NCBI GenBank assembly: GCA_937910825.1
Contig: CALEMO010000231.1
Span: 1 to 12,837, forward strand
Length of the DNA stretch: 12,837 nt
Origin: an uncultured Solirubrobacterales bacterium
GTDB lineage: Bacteria > Actinomycetota > Thermoleophilia > Solirubrobacterales > 70-9
Direction of reading: 5' to 3'
Shown: piece after piece, positions 1 to 6,378 of the stretch
How the letters are laid out: the number at the start of each line of letters is the position of its first letter
Position numbering within the stretch: position 1 is the stretch's first letter
Position numbers and translations under genes: made by a program
The notes under the pieces: model-generated
Told to the model about the DNA's origin: nothing
Seen by the model: only the letters and a program-made list of their open reading frames with translations
The model's database searches: none

Positions 1-25
1 GAGAATCTGTAGGATTCCGCGTTCT

Positions 26-280
26 ATGGCAGTCCGAATCAGACTTAGAAGAGTAGGTTCCAAGAAGAACCCGATCTGGCGAATCGTCGTCGCCGACAAG
101 CGTTCCCCGCGAGACGGGCGGACGATCGAGACGATCGGCCAGTACAACGCCCAGACCGAGCCTTCAACGATCGTGCTCGACGAAGAGCGCGCCAACTACT
201 GGCTCGAAAAGGGCGCCCAGCCCTCCGAGCGCGTCGCCGGACTACTGCGGATCAAGGGCATCAAAGCTTCAGGAAGCTGA
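26..280 (+). CDS. rpsP: 30S ribosomal protein S16
   Basis: Small-subunit ribosomal protein that binds 16S rRNA and helps 30S assembly. The 84-residue length is normal for the family. The N-terminus MAVRIRLRRVGSKKNP and the following WRIVVADKRSPRDGR segment are classic S16 signatures. An AGGA at 11-14 lies 11 nt before the ATG, a somewhat long but acceptable Shine-Dalgarno spacing. It is the first gene of the rpsP-khpA-trmD-rplS-lepB-rnhB run on this strand; the operon promoter must lie upstream of the window or within the first 25 bases, where I see no clear promoter. The stop is 2 nt before the khpA start, so the two are probably translationally coupled. Identification is secure. Confidence 0.98.
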   Translation: MAVRIRLRRVGSKKNPIWRIVVADKRSPRDGRTIETIGQYNAQTEPSTIVLDEERANYWLEKGAQPSERVAGLLRIKGIKASGS

Positions 281-282
281 GC

Positions 283-513
283 ATGAGGGACATGCTTCTC
301 TTCATCACGCAGTCGCTGGTCGAAGACCGCGACGCGGTTGAGGTCGAGGAGCTTGAGGAAGACGGCGACCTGATTTTCGAAATCACCGTCGATCAGGACG
401 ATCTCGGCCGGGTGATCGGTAAAGGCGGGCGGGTTGCCAACGCGATTCGGACCGTTGCAAAAGCGGCCGCCGTCCGGGAACAGCGCCGGGTCCTGGTCGA
501 CATCCTCGACTGA
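283..513 (+). CDS. khpA: KH-domain RNA-binding protein KhpA
   Basis: Small single-KH-domain protein (76 aa) of the KhpA/YlqC family, which binds RNA, often as a partner of KhpB/Jag, and has been linked in Firmicutes to small RNA function and cell-wall growth. The GxxG loop of the KH fold is visible as IGKGG at residues 45-49 (GRVIGKGGR), flanked by the acidic strand before it and AIRTVAKAAA after it. The start chosen is the ATG 2 nt after the rpsP stop, with AGGA at 271-274 8 nt upstream; a second ATG at codon 4 is possible but less well placed. Position between rpsP and the rimM/trmD slot is the family's standard location. The role in this organism is inferred from family only. Confidence 0.93.
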   Translation: MRDMLLFITQSLVEDRDAVEVEELEEDGDLIFEITVDQDDLGRVIGKGGRVANAIRTVAKAAAVREQRRVLVDILD

Positions 514-538
514 TTTTGGCCTCGCAGGTCGCGGGACC

Positions 539-1219
539 ATGAAACTCGACGTTTTCACACTTTTCCCCGAAGCCTTCGACTGGTTCAGGGGGCAGCGCCC
601 GGTGCGCAAAGCGATTGAGGCTGGTGCCGAGTTCAATACACGCGATTTCCGCGACTGGACGCCCCTGAAGGGCGGCCGGGTCGACGATACGCCGTACGGA
701 GGTGGCGCCGGCATGGTTCTCAGGGTTGATGTCGTCGACGCAGCCCTCGAGGGAGTTTTCGGCGATGGCGACCGCCCCCGGACGATCGTGCTCAGCCCGG
801 CCGGCCGGTTGCTCGATGAACCCCTTGTATCCGAACTGGTCCAGGAGCCTGCGATCGCGTTGCTCTGCGGACGCTACGAAGGCTTCGATCAGAGGGTGCA
901 CGACCACCTGGCTGACGATGAGGTTTCGATCGGGCGATATGTACTGGCGGGAGGAGAGTTACCGGCGATGGTTCTCGCCGATGCTTTGATGCGGCGTATG
1001 CCCGGAGCCCTGGGCGATCCGGCGAGCGCAATTGAAGAGTCCTACAGCGAAGCGCTGGACGGCCTGCCCGAATATCCGCACTATACGAAGCCACCTGAAT
1101 ATCGCGGGTGGGGAGTGCCTGACGTGCTTGTTTCAGGGGATCACGGCAAGGTCAGGCAATGGCGGCGGCAGCAGAGCGAGGCTCGAGGTGATTCACCAGA
1201 AGGACACCGGAGAGACTGA
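539..1219 (+). CDS. trmD: tRNA (guanine-N1)-methyltransferase TrmD
   Basis: SAM-dependent methyltransferase that makes m1G37 in tRNAs with G36, preventing +1 frameshifting; SPOUT (trefoil-knot) fold, active as a dimer. Seen: the N-terminus KLDVFTLFPEAF, the DDTPYGGGAGMVLR segment at 49-62, CGRYEGFDQRV at 110-120 and the knot strand SIGRYVLAGGELPAM at 130-144. The open frame extends upstream, but the family's N-terminus begins at the ATG at 539, giving 226 aa, slightly short because the C-terminal tail is brief. The upstream SD is weak (AGG at 526-528, GGGA at 533-536). Two odd residues: the usual Asp of the SIGDYVL motif is Arg133, and the usual Asp of the later EDS motif is Glu167 (EES). Arg152, matching the conserved Arg of the family, is kept. 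The gene follows khpA by 25 nt, without the usual rimM. Confidence 0.95.
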   Translation: MKLDVFTLFPEAFDWFRGQRPVRKAIEAGAEFNTRDFRDWTPLKGGRVDDTPYGGGAGMVLRVDVVDAALEGVFGDGDRPRTIVLSPAGRLLDEPLVSELVQEPAIALLCGRYEGFDQRVHDHLADDEVSIGRYVLAGGELPAMVLADALMRRMPGALGDPASAIEESYSEALDGLPEYPHYTKPPEYRGWGVPDVLVSGDHGKVRQWRRQQSEARGDSPEGHRRD

Positions 1220-1240
1220 GTCGGTAGCATTGCGCCTTCG

Positions 1241-1263
1241 CGGGCCCCAAGGCCCGTCTTTTT
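1241..1263 (+). terminator. Hairpin plus T-tract between trmD and rplS
   Basis: A perfect 6-bp stem (CGGGCC at 1241-1246, GGCCCG at 1251-1256) with a CCAA loop is followed by TCTTTTT at 1257-1263. This has the form of an intrinsic terminator. It ends only 5 nt before the rplS ATG, so it could also be an attenuator or a structured 5' end of an rplS leader. A weak -10-like TAGCAT at 1225-1230 sits just upstream, and transcription from it would begin close to the hairpin. Form is clear; function is uncertain. Confidence 0.6.
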
Positions 1264-1268
1264 GAGCC

Positions 1269-1943
1269 ATGAGCACAGTAATCCAGGACATCGAAAGCAG
1301 TCAGCTGAGGAAAGGACTCCCGTCCTTTGCCCCCGGCGACCGCGTGCGCGTTCACTTCCTCGTGATCGAGGGAAACCGCAAGCGCCCCCAGGTATTTGAG
1401 GGTGTGGTGATCAAGCGCCAGGGCTCCGGTGTTCGCGAGACGTTTACGGTTCGCAAGCAGTCCTTTGGAGTTGGCGTTGAAAGAACTTTCCCCCTGCACT
1501 CGCCCAAGATCGAGAAGCTTGAAGTCGCTTCCCGCGGACGGGTGCGGCGCTCGAAGCTCTACTACCTTCGCGGACGGGTCGGCAAGGCCGCTCGAGTGGC
1601 TGAGCGGCGCTGGGGCATCGATGAAGAGATGGTCAGCACCGAAGCGGGTCCGACCGACGCATCCGGCGAAGAGCAGGAGCCGATCGAAGAAATTGACGCC
1701 ACCGACGAGACGGCCGCATCCGAGACCGACGGCTCTGAGACTGCCGCCGAGCCGGCTGAATCGGATGACGCGCCTGTCGAAGCAGCAGCTGAAGCTGACG
1801 CGCCCGTCGAAGCCGCTGCTGAAGCTGAAGTCGAAGCTGAAGAACCCGCCGAGGCTGTGGCCAAAACTGGGTCTGTGCCTGAAGCTGACGCAGCAGAAGA
1901 GCCCGGCGACGCCAGCGGACAGAGCGAGAAGGAACAGGCCTGA
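1269..1943 (+). CDS. rplS: 50S ribosomal protein L19 with long acidic C-terminal tail
   Basis: Large-subunit ribosomal protein located near the 30S interface. Residues 1 to about 117 match L19 over its full normal length: [58 protein letters not shown] and [11 protein letters not shown]. About 107 further residues follow, rich in Glu, Asp and Ala, with very few basic residues, and including a tandem [10 protein letters not shown] repeat at 167-186. The tail is in frame with no interruption, and the stop lies directly at the lepB start, so it is not a simple annotation error. No good SD precedes the ATG: only GAG at 1264-1266, and an AAGG that is buried in the hairpin at 1241-1256. The start is set by alignment to the family N-terminus. 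Similar acidic or Ala/Glu-rich ribosomal protein extensions occur in some actinobacteria, but their role is unknown to me. Confidence 0.96.
   Translation: MSTVIQDIESSQLRKGLPSFAPGDRVRVHFLVIEGNRKRPQVFEGVVIKRQGSGVRETFTVRKQSFGVGVERTFPLHSPKIEKLEVASRGRVRRSKLYYLRGRVGKAARVAERRWGIDEEMVSTEAGPTDASGEEQEPIEEIDATDETAASETDGSETAAEPAESDDAPVEAAAEADAPVEAAAEAEVEAEEPAEAVAKTGSVPEADAAEEPGDASGQSEKEQA
1767..1826 (+). repeat. Two-copy 30-bp in-frame tandem repeat in the L19 tail
   Basis: Two adjacent 30-bp units (1767-1796 and 1797-1826) each encode [10 protein letters not shown]. The protein copies are identical while the DNA copies differ at several third positions, so this is an old duplication or is held by selection on the protein. 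Degenerate continuations ([10 protein letters not shown]) follow. Confidence 0.85.
1929..1934 (+). promoter_or_regulatory. Shine-Dalgarno for a CTG start of lepB
   Basis: AAGGAA lies inside the last codons of rplS, 5 nt before a CTG at 1940-1942 that overlaps the rplS stop as CTGA. No ATG, GTG or TTG in the lepB frame lies between it and the GTG at 1997, which is inside the membrane anchor. This SD therefore favours the CTG as the lepB start. Confidence 0.55.
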
Positions 1944-2569
1944 GTCCGAAGATCCCCAAGCCTAAAACGGCCGGGGGGAGCTTCGTCGAGCTGGTCGTGA
2001 TCGTTGCACTCGCCCTCGGGCTTGCGTTGCTGATTCAGGCATTCACGATCAAGCCGTACCAGATTCCTTCCGGTTCCATGGAACCGACCCTGGACATCAA
2101 GCAGCGCATCCTGGTCAACCGGTTCATCTTCCACTTCACCAGTCCCGAGCCCGGCGATGTGGTGGTTTTCCACCCGCCGGTTGGCGCTGACGACGGAGCG
2201 CCACGGGCCTGCGCCGTACCAACGAATGGCGGCCAGCCCTGTCCGGAAGCCCTTCCTGAGCAGTCCAAGGACACTTTCGTTAAGCGCATCGTCGCCGGAC
2301 CTGGGGACACCGTCTCGGTAAGGCGGGGGATACCGGTCGTCAACGGGGTACCAAGCCCACCCGACGGTTACAAGATCATTCCCTGCGGGAACGGGCAGGG
2401 TTGCAATTTGCCAGAAGAAATAACGGTGCCCGATGGCCATTACTTCATGATGGGAGACAACCGCGGAAGCAGTTTCGACAGCCGTTTCTGGGGGCCGCTG
2501 CCCGAGGACTGGCTGATCGGCAAGGCTTTCGGAACTTACTGGCCGCCGAATCGCATCGGTGGCCTCTAG
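1940..2569 (+). CDS. lepB: Signal peptidase I (type I leader peptidase)
   Basis: Membrane-anchored serine protease that cleaves signal peptides from secreted proteins on the outer face of the cytoplasmic membrane, using a Ser/Lys dyad. Counting from the CTG at 1940 (209 aa): a Lys/Pro-rich N-terminus (4-9), one hydrophobic segment at about 18-35, the Box B motif PSGSMEPTL with catalytic Ser46, [10 protein letters not shown] with the catalytic Lys115, and [14 protein letters not shown] from 172. Starting at the GTG at 1997 would give 190 aa but would remove the cytoplasmic Lys residues and the conserved segment before the anchor, so the upstream CTG, with a good SD 5 nt away, is preferred. Four cysteines (91, 101, 149, 155) lie in or beside the periplasmic-type beta domain and could form disulfides. 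It overlaps rplS by 4 nt and rnhB by 11 nt. Confidence 0.93.
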   Translation: MSPKIPKPKTAGGSFVELVVIVALALGLALLIQAFTIKPYQIPSGSMEPTLDIKQRILVNRFIFHFTSPEPGDVVVFHPPVGADDGAPRACAVPTNGGQPCPEALPEQSKDTFVKRIVAGPGDTVSVRRGIPVVNGVPSPPDGYKIIPCGNGQGCNLPEEITVPDGHYFMMGDNRGSSFDSRFWGPLPEDWLIGKAFGTYWPPNRIGGL

Positions 2570-3227
2570 CAAGTCCCCTCCCGGACCCGATCCGGCCGGC
2601 CTCTTCGCCTTTGACCGAAGGCAGGGCACGGGCGCGGTTGCCGGAACCGATGAAGCCGGACGTGGTTGCCTCGCCGGCCCGATAGTTGCCGCAGCAGTGC
2701 TTTTTGACCGGCAATGCATCGAAAACCGCGCCGGCGGCCTGCTCGATGGGCTGAACGACTCGAAGAAGCTCACGGCAAAGGCGCGGGAACGCCTCTATCC
2801 AGTGGTGATGAGGTGCGCTGCCAGGGTTTCCGTTTCGATGCGTTCGGCCAGGTACATAGATGCCAATGGTCTCCACGTAAGTAACCGGGAGGTCCTGGCG
2901 GCAGCATTGGTGGCTCTGGACATACCACCGGATACGTCCTGTTTCGTAGACGGGTTCAACCTGCCGGACTGCCCGGTAGCCCACCAGCAGCTGGTCAAGG
3001 GCGACAGTACGAGCGCCGCGGTGGCCGCCGCGTCGATTGTGGCCAAGGTGACCCGTGACCGCTACATGGTCCGGGTGAGCGGGCTCTACCCTGAATACGG
3101 GCTCGATGGCCACAAGGGGTACGCCAGCGAAGCCCATCGAGATGCCATCCGCGAGTTCGGCCCCACGCCGATTCACCGCATGTCGTTCAGGTCTTCGGCC
3201 TATGGGGAGTCAGTGGATCAGGCCTGA
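2559..3227 (+). CDS. rnhB: Ribonuclease HII
   Basis: Endonuclease that cuts the RNA strand of RNA-DNA hybrids and starts removal of single ribonucleotides from DNA. The family motifs are present: GTDEAGRGCLAGP with metal-binding Asp31 and Glu32, LNDSKKL at 65-71, FVDGF with Asp131, and KGDSTSAAVAAASIVAKVTRDR towards the C-terminus, whose final Asp completes the active site. Length (222 aa) is typical. The start is a GTG that overlaps the lepB stop by 11 nt; no strong SD is visible, so translation probably depends on coupling to lepB. The stop is only 3 nt from the stop of the oppositely oriented yraN, leaving no room for a terminator between the two. Confidence 0.95.
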   Translation: MASSKSPPGPDPAGLFAFDRRQGTGAVAGTDEAGRGCLAGPIVAAAVLFDRQCIENRAGGLLDGLNDSKKLTAKARERLYPVVMRCAARVSVSMRSARYIDANGLHVSNREVLAAALVALDIPPDTSCFVDGFNLPDCPVAHQQLVKGDSTSAAVAAASIVAKVTRDRYMVRVSGLYPEYGLDGHKGYASEAHRDAIREFGPTPIHRMSFRSSAYGESVDQA

Positions 3228-3230
3228 GCG

Positions 3231-3635
3231 TCAGAAAGCGTTTTCGATGTGCTCGATCGAGATGATCGAGCCGTCCCTTCCGACCAGGACCCCGACGACA
3301 TCGAAGCGCACCCCCTCGAAGGCATGTCCGTGGCCATGTCGTGCGATCCAAGCCGACGCCAGAAACCTCAGGCGCCGCTGTTTGGCCGGTCCGACCGCGA
3401 GAGCCGGGGCCTCTGGCCCGTGCCGCGGCTCGGGACGGCTTGCTTTTACTTCGACGAAGACCAGAACATCGACGTCGAGCGCGATCAGGTCGACTTCCCC
3501 GCGCCTGATTCGCCAGTTTCGAGCCAGCAGCTTCCAACCGGCCTGGCGAAGAGTCTTGGCGCACAGATCTTCAGCCATGCGACCCAGTTCGCGGCGTGGA
3601 TCGCCCTGCCCGGCCTTTCTTTGCGATGGTGCCAT
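3231..3635 (-). CDS. yraN: UPF0102 family protein YraN (predicted endonuclease fold)
   Basis: Small protein of the YraN/UPF0102 family, which has a PD-(D/E)XK nuclease-like fold; the true substrate is not established. The fold's key residues are present: Glu22 in the N-terminal helix, Asp49 in GEVDLIA, and the FVEVKA strand giving Glu62 and Lys64. The segment LLARNWRIRRGEVDLIA is the family hallmark. Length (134 aa) is normal. The ATG at 3635 keeps the conserved ELGRMAEDL helix; no SD precedes it. The gene normally sits between rnhB and comM, as here, but is on the opposite strand to both. It faces rnhB tail to tail and diverges from comM over 122 bp. Confidence 0.92.
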   Translation of the reverse strand: MAPSQRKAGQGDPRRELGRMAEDLCAKTLRQAGWKLLARNWRIRRGEVDLIALDVDVLVFVEVKASRPEPRHGPEAPALAVGPAKQRRLRFLASAWIARHGHGHAFEGVRFDVVGVLVGRDGSIISIEHIENAF

Positions 3636-3664
3636 CAGCCGAAGCTAGGAGAGGACCTGAGACA

Positions 3665-3733
3665 ATGCGCCTGGCGCCCGCAAGTTCTCTGCGGCCCGTC
3701 AAGGAATCGATGCACCTCGAGCGCAAAGCGTGA
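3665..3733 (+). CDS. Possible 22-residue leader ORF upstream of comM
   Basis: An ATG at 3665 follows a strong SD-like AGGAGAGGA (3647-3655) with about 9-10 nt spacing and opens a 22-codon frame (MRLAPASSLRPVKESMHLERKA) ending in TGA at 3731-3733, 24 nt before the comM ATG. The SD is among the strongest in the window, and it sits on the comM strand in the yraN/comM spacer. I recognise no homology and the peptide has no clear repeat or run of one amino acid that would mark an attenuator. It may be a short leader peptide, the remnant of a gene end, or chance. Confidence 0.25.
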   Translation: MRLAPASSLRPVKESMHLERKA

Positions 3734-3745
3734 GCTGAAGCTTCC

Positions 3746-3751
3746 TAACCT
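3746..3751 (+). promoter_or_regulatory. Putative -10 box for comM (leaderless type)
   Basis: TAACCT lies 6 nt before the comM ATG, fitting TANNNT. With no SD before that ATG, transcription starting at or next to the A of the ATG is a reasonable reading. No convincing -35 is visible 17-18 bp upstream. Confidence 0.35.
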
Positions 3752-3757
3752 GCATCC

Positions 3758-5242
3758 ATGCTCGCTGAGACGACCGCCTTCACTCTCGACGGCATCGCTG
3801 CGCGCCCCGTGCGAGTCGAGGTTGACGTCCAACGCGGCCTGCCTTCGTTTCAGATCGTCGGGCTTCCGGATACCGCGGTGCGTGAGGCGCGGGAGCGGGT
3901 CCGGGCCGCACTGGTCAATTGCGGTTTCGAATTCCCCCTCAAGCGGATCACGGCCAACCTCGCCCCGGCTGACCTGAAGAAGGTGGGTCCGGGGCTCGAC
4001 CTCGCCCTGGCCGCTGCCCTGCTCGCGGCGGCCGGTGAGATCTCGATCGACCGCCTGGCCGGCTGGGCATTCGCTGGGGAACTCGCCCTGGACGGAACTC
4101 TGCGCCCGGTCAGGGGTGCCCTGGCGATGGCCGAAGCGGCCGGTTCCAATGGCAGCGCCGGGCTGATCCTGCCACCGGCAAATGGTGGAGAGGCCGCGAT
4201 GGCCCTAGGCGTGGAAGTGAGGGTCATCGAAAGCGTCGCGGAATTGCGGTGTCTGGACGACGGCGAGCTTCCGGGTGAGAGACCCGCACCAGCGGAGTTT
4301 CGGGAGAGCGGACCTCTGCCGGACATCGCTGATCTGCGCGGTCAGGGCCATCTGCGTCGGGCCCTTGAGATTTCGGCCGCCGGGGGGCACGGACTGCTGG
4401 TGGTCGGGCCCCCTGGCGCCGGCAAGTCGCTCGCAGCCAGGCGGATGAATTCGATCCTGCCGCCGCCCGATTCCGGGGAGATCCTTGAAATCGCGAGGAT
4501 CGCAAGCGTCGCCGGGACCGGGCCGGTCTTTGGCCGCCGGCCGTTTCGCGCGCCCCATCACACCGTGAGCGCGGCCGGCCTTGTCGGTGGAGGCACACCG
4601 CCCGGTCCGGGAGAAATCACGCTCGCCCACGGTGGTGTGCTTTTCCTGGACGAGATCTGCGAATTTCGCCGCGCGGCCCTTGAAGCCCTCAGGGAACCAC
4701 TGGAGTCGGGCGAGATCACCATCGTCAGAGCCACTGGCAGGCAGACCCTTCCATGCCGCTTCACCTTGGTGGCCGCCGCCAATCCCTGTCCCTGCGGGCG
4801 CGGGGAGGAGGACCCCGGATGCCGGTGCTCGCTTTCAGCGACGACGCGTTACCGCGCAGCCCTGAGCGGGGCGCTGGCCGATCGGATCGACCTCAACGTA
4901 GCCGTCGAGCAGCCTTCGGCGGAAGCTATGGCGGGGTCTGCCGGCGAGGATTCAGCGACCGTGAGAAAGAGGGTGATCGCGGCCAGGGAGGTGATGACCG
5001 CAAGGTATGGCCGGGCGAAAACTAACGCGGCCGCCGACGCCGCCGATCTGGCTGACCTCAAGATCGATCGCAAAGCCCAAAGCCTCGTCTCCAGCGCGCA
5101 TACGGCTTGCCGTCTGAGTGGCCGCGCGCACGACCGGGTGTTGCGAGTGGCTCGGACGATCGCCGATCTCGAAGCGTGCCGGGAGGTCGAAGAGCAGCAT
5201 GTTGCTTCGGCACTGGACATGCGGCGAAGGGACCGAACATGA
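3758..5242 (+). CDS. comM: ComM/YifB family Mg-chelatase-like AAA+ ATPase
   Basis: AAA+ ATPase of the YifB/ComM family. In Vibrio, ComM is a hexameric helicase that promotes branch migration during natural transformation. Domains: an N-terminal ChlI-type domain (about 1-170; VEVDVQRGLPSFQIVGLPD, KRITANLAPADLKK), an AAA+ core with Walker A GPPGAGKS at 217-224 and Walker B LFLDEI at 295-300, then a cysteine motif NPCPCGRG...CRC and a C-terminal ChlI domain (SGRAHDRVLRVARTIADLE). Length (494 aa) is typical. The start is the ATG matching the family's N-terminus; there is no SD, but a -10-like hexamer lies 6 nt upstream. The stop overlaps the dprA start as ATGA. Adjacent dprA supports a role in processing incoming DNA, although comM also occurs in species not known to be competent. 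Confidence 0.95.
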   Translation: MLAETTAFTLDGIAARPVRVEVDVQRGLPSFQIVGLPDTAVREARERVRAALVNCGFEFPLKRITANLAPADLKKVGPGLDLALAAALLAAAGEISIDRLAGWAFAGELALDGTLRPVRGALAMAEAAGSNGSAGLILPPANGGEAAMALGVEVRVIESVAELRCLDDGELPGERPAPAEFRESGPLPDIADLRGQGHLRRALEISAAGGHGLLVVGPPGAGKSLAARRMNSILPPPDSGEILEIARIASVAGTGPVFGRRPFRAPHHTVSAAGLVGGGTPPGPGEITLAHGGVLFLDEICEFRRAALEALREPLESGEITIVRATGRQTLPCRFTLVAAANPCPCGRGEEDPGCRCSLSATTRYRAALSGALADRIDLNVAVEQPSAEAMAGSAGEDSATVRKRVIAAREVMTARYGRAKTNAAADAADLADLKIDRKAQSLVSSAHTACRLSGRAHDRVLRVARTIADLEACREVEEQHVASALDMRRRDRT

Positions 5243-6378
5243 CCGGGGCGGGGGTGAATGCTGAAACTGCATGCGAGAGCTGCCTTCGGCGGGCATGGCT
5301 GGTGGCCAGCCTCGCATCCAACATCGAAATCTGCTGCGACGACCGGCCGGGTCGCCGCATCCCGGAGTTGCTCGCGCTGAGCAATCAGGAACTGGTCGCG
5401 GCGGTTGCCCCAAGGCAGGTGGACAAAATGCTAACCCGGAATTCGGAACTCTCACACGGAGACATGGTCGATGCGCTTTGCGACGCTGACTGCTGGGCCT
5501 GCTGCGAGCATGACGGGCGCTTTCCGGACGGACTAGGCGATGCCCGGGATCGTCCATCGATCCTGATCGGACGGGGAGGGGGTTTCCCTTTGTGCGAGTT
5601 GAGCAGGGCGGCTTCGGTGACGATCGTCGGCTCACGGCGGGCCACCGGCTACGGCCTCGAGGTTTCGCGCAACCTTGGCCATGGAATCGCCACGGCCGGC
5701 CTGAACGTAGTCAGTGGCCTCGCCCTGGGCATCGACGGATCGGCCCACCGCGGGGCGCTGGAGAGCGGCAGGACGGTAGCCGTGCTCGCAAGTGGGCCCG
5801 ACCGACCGTATCCGGTCAGCCATACCCGGCTCTACCGTCAGGTAGCGGAGAAAGGACTGGTCATTTCCGAGATGCCGCCGGGGACGGCGCCGCGCAGGTG
5901 GGGTTTCCCCGCGCGCAACAGAGTGATGGCTGCACTTTCTTCGATGACGGTCGTAGTTGAAGCCGCTCGCCGCTCAGGTTCCCTGATTACCGCCGAGATG
6001 GCGGCTGACGCGGGCCGGGAAGTCGGTGCGGTACCGGGTCAGGTGAATCTTGGTCCGGCCGCCGGTACCAATGAGCTGCTCGCAAACGGCGCAGCGCTGG
6101 TCAGGGACGCCCGCGATGTTTTCGACCGGGTGCTGGGCCTTGGGGTCGGCCCCCGGCTGGATCACGGACCGGCGCTGGGGCCTCAAATCCGCCGGGTGGT
6201 CGAGGCGGTCGAACGTGGCTGTTCGACGGTGGATGCGGTCGCGGACGTGCTTGCCCGCGACGGCTCCGCTGTCGCCGCGGATCTGGCCAGGCTGGAGATT
6301 CTCGGCTTCCTGACCTGCTCGCTGACCGGGACCTATTCGCGGACCAGTCTGCAGGCTCCATATTCTCCGGAGCAATGA
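5239..6378 (+). CDS. dprA: DNA-processing protein DprA (Smf)
   Basis: Loads RecA onto incoming single-stranded DNA during natural transformation. The frame is open further upstream, but the ATG at 5239 overlaps the comM stop (ATGA) and has AAGGGA 6 nt upstream, giving 379 aa. Order: a cysteine-rich N-terminal region (about 1-100), the Rossmann-like DprA domain with IVGSRRATGYG (GSR at 131-133), VVSGLALGIDGSAHRGAL, GFPARNR at 222-228, SGSLITAEMA and AVPGQV, then a C-terminal winged-helix-like segment (about 315-368, VDAVADVLARDGSAVAADLARLE). Eight cysteines occur in the first 90 residues (12, 15, 32, 33, 81, 85, 88, 89), including CESC and CWACC, which could bind metal. It overlaps thiD by 4 nt. 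Confidence 0.95.
   Translation: MTGAGVNAETACESCLRRAWLVASLASNIEICCDDRPGRRIPELLALSNQELVAAVAPRQVDKMLTRNSELSHGDMVDALCDADCWACCEHDGRFPDGLGDARDRPSILIGRGGGFPLCELSRAASVTIVGSRRATGYGLEVSRNLGHGIATAGLNVVSGLALGIDGSAHRGALESGRTVAVLASGPDRPYPVSHTRLYRQVAEKGLVISEMPPGTAPRRWGFPARNRVMAALSSMTVVVEAARRSGSLITAEMAADAGREVGAVPGQVNLGPAAGTNELLANGAALVRDARDVFDRVLGLGVGPRLDHGPALGPQIRRVVEAVERGCSTVDAVADVLARDGSAVAADLARLEILGFLTCSLTGTYSRTSLQAPYSPEQ

Noticed and set aside
434..538. N-terminal extension of trmD into khpA
   Set aside because: The conserved TrmD N-terminus starts at 539 and the upstream 35 codons are an out-of-frame reading of the KH gene.
1160..1219. Frameshift at the 3' end of trmD
   Set aside because: The tail is shorter than in most TrmD proteins, but neither other frame resumes the usual C-terminal sequence, so a true short tail is simpler.
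1562..2773. 403-codon open frame on the minus strand across rplS, lepB and rnhB
   Set aside because: It is antisense to three genes with clear family motifs; its Ser/Ala-rich sequence is the mirror of the L19 acidic tail, as expected from GC-rich codon bias.
3249..3977. 242-codon open frame on the plus strand over yraN and the start of comM
   Set aside because: It is antisense to the well-supported yraN and out of frame with comM, with no recognisable motif.
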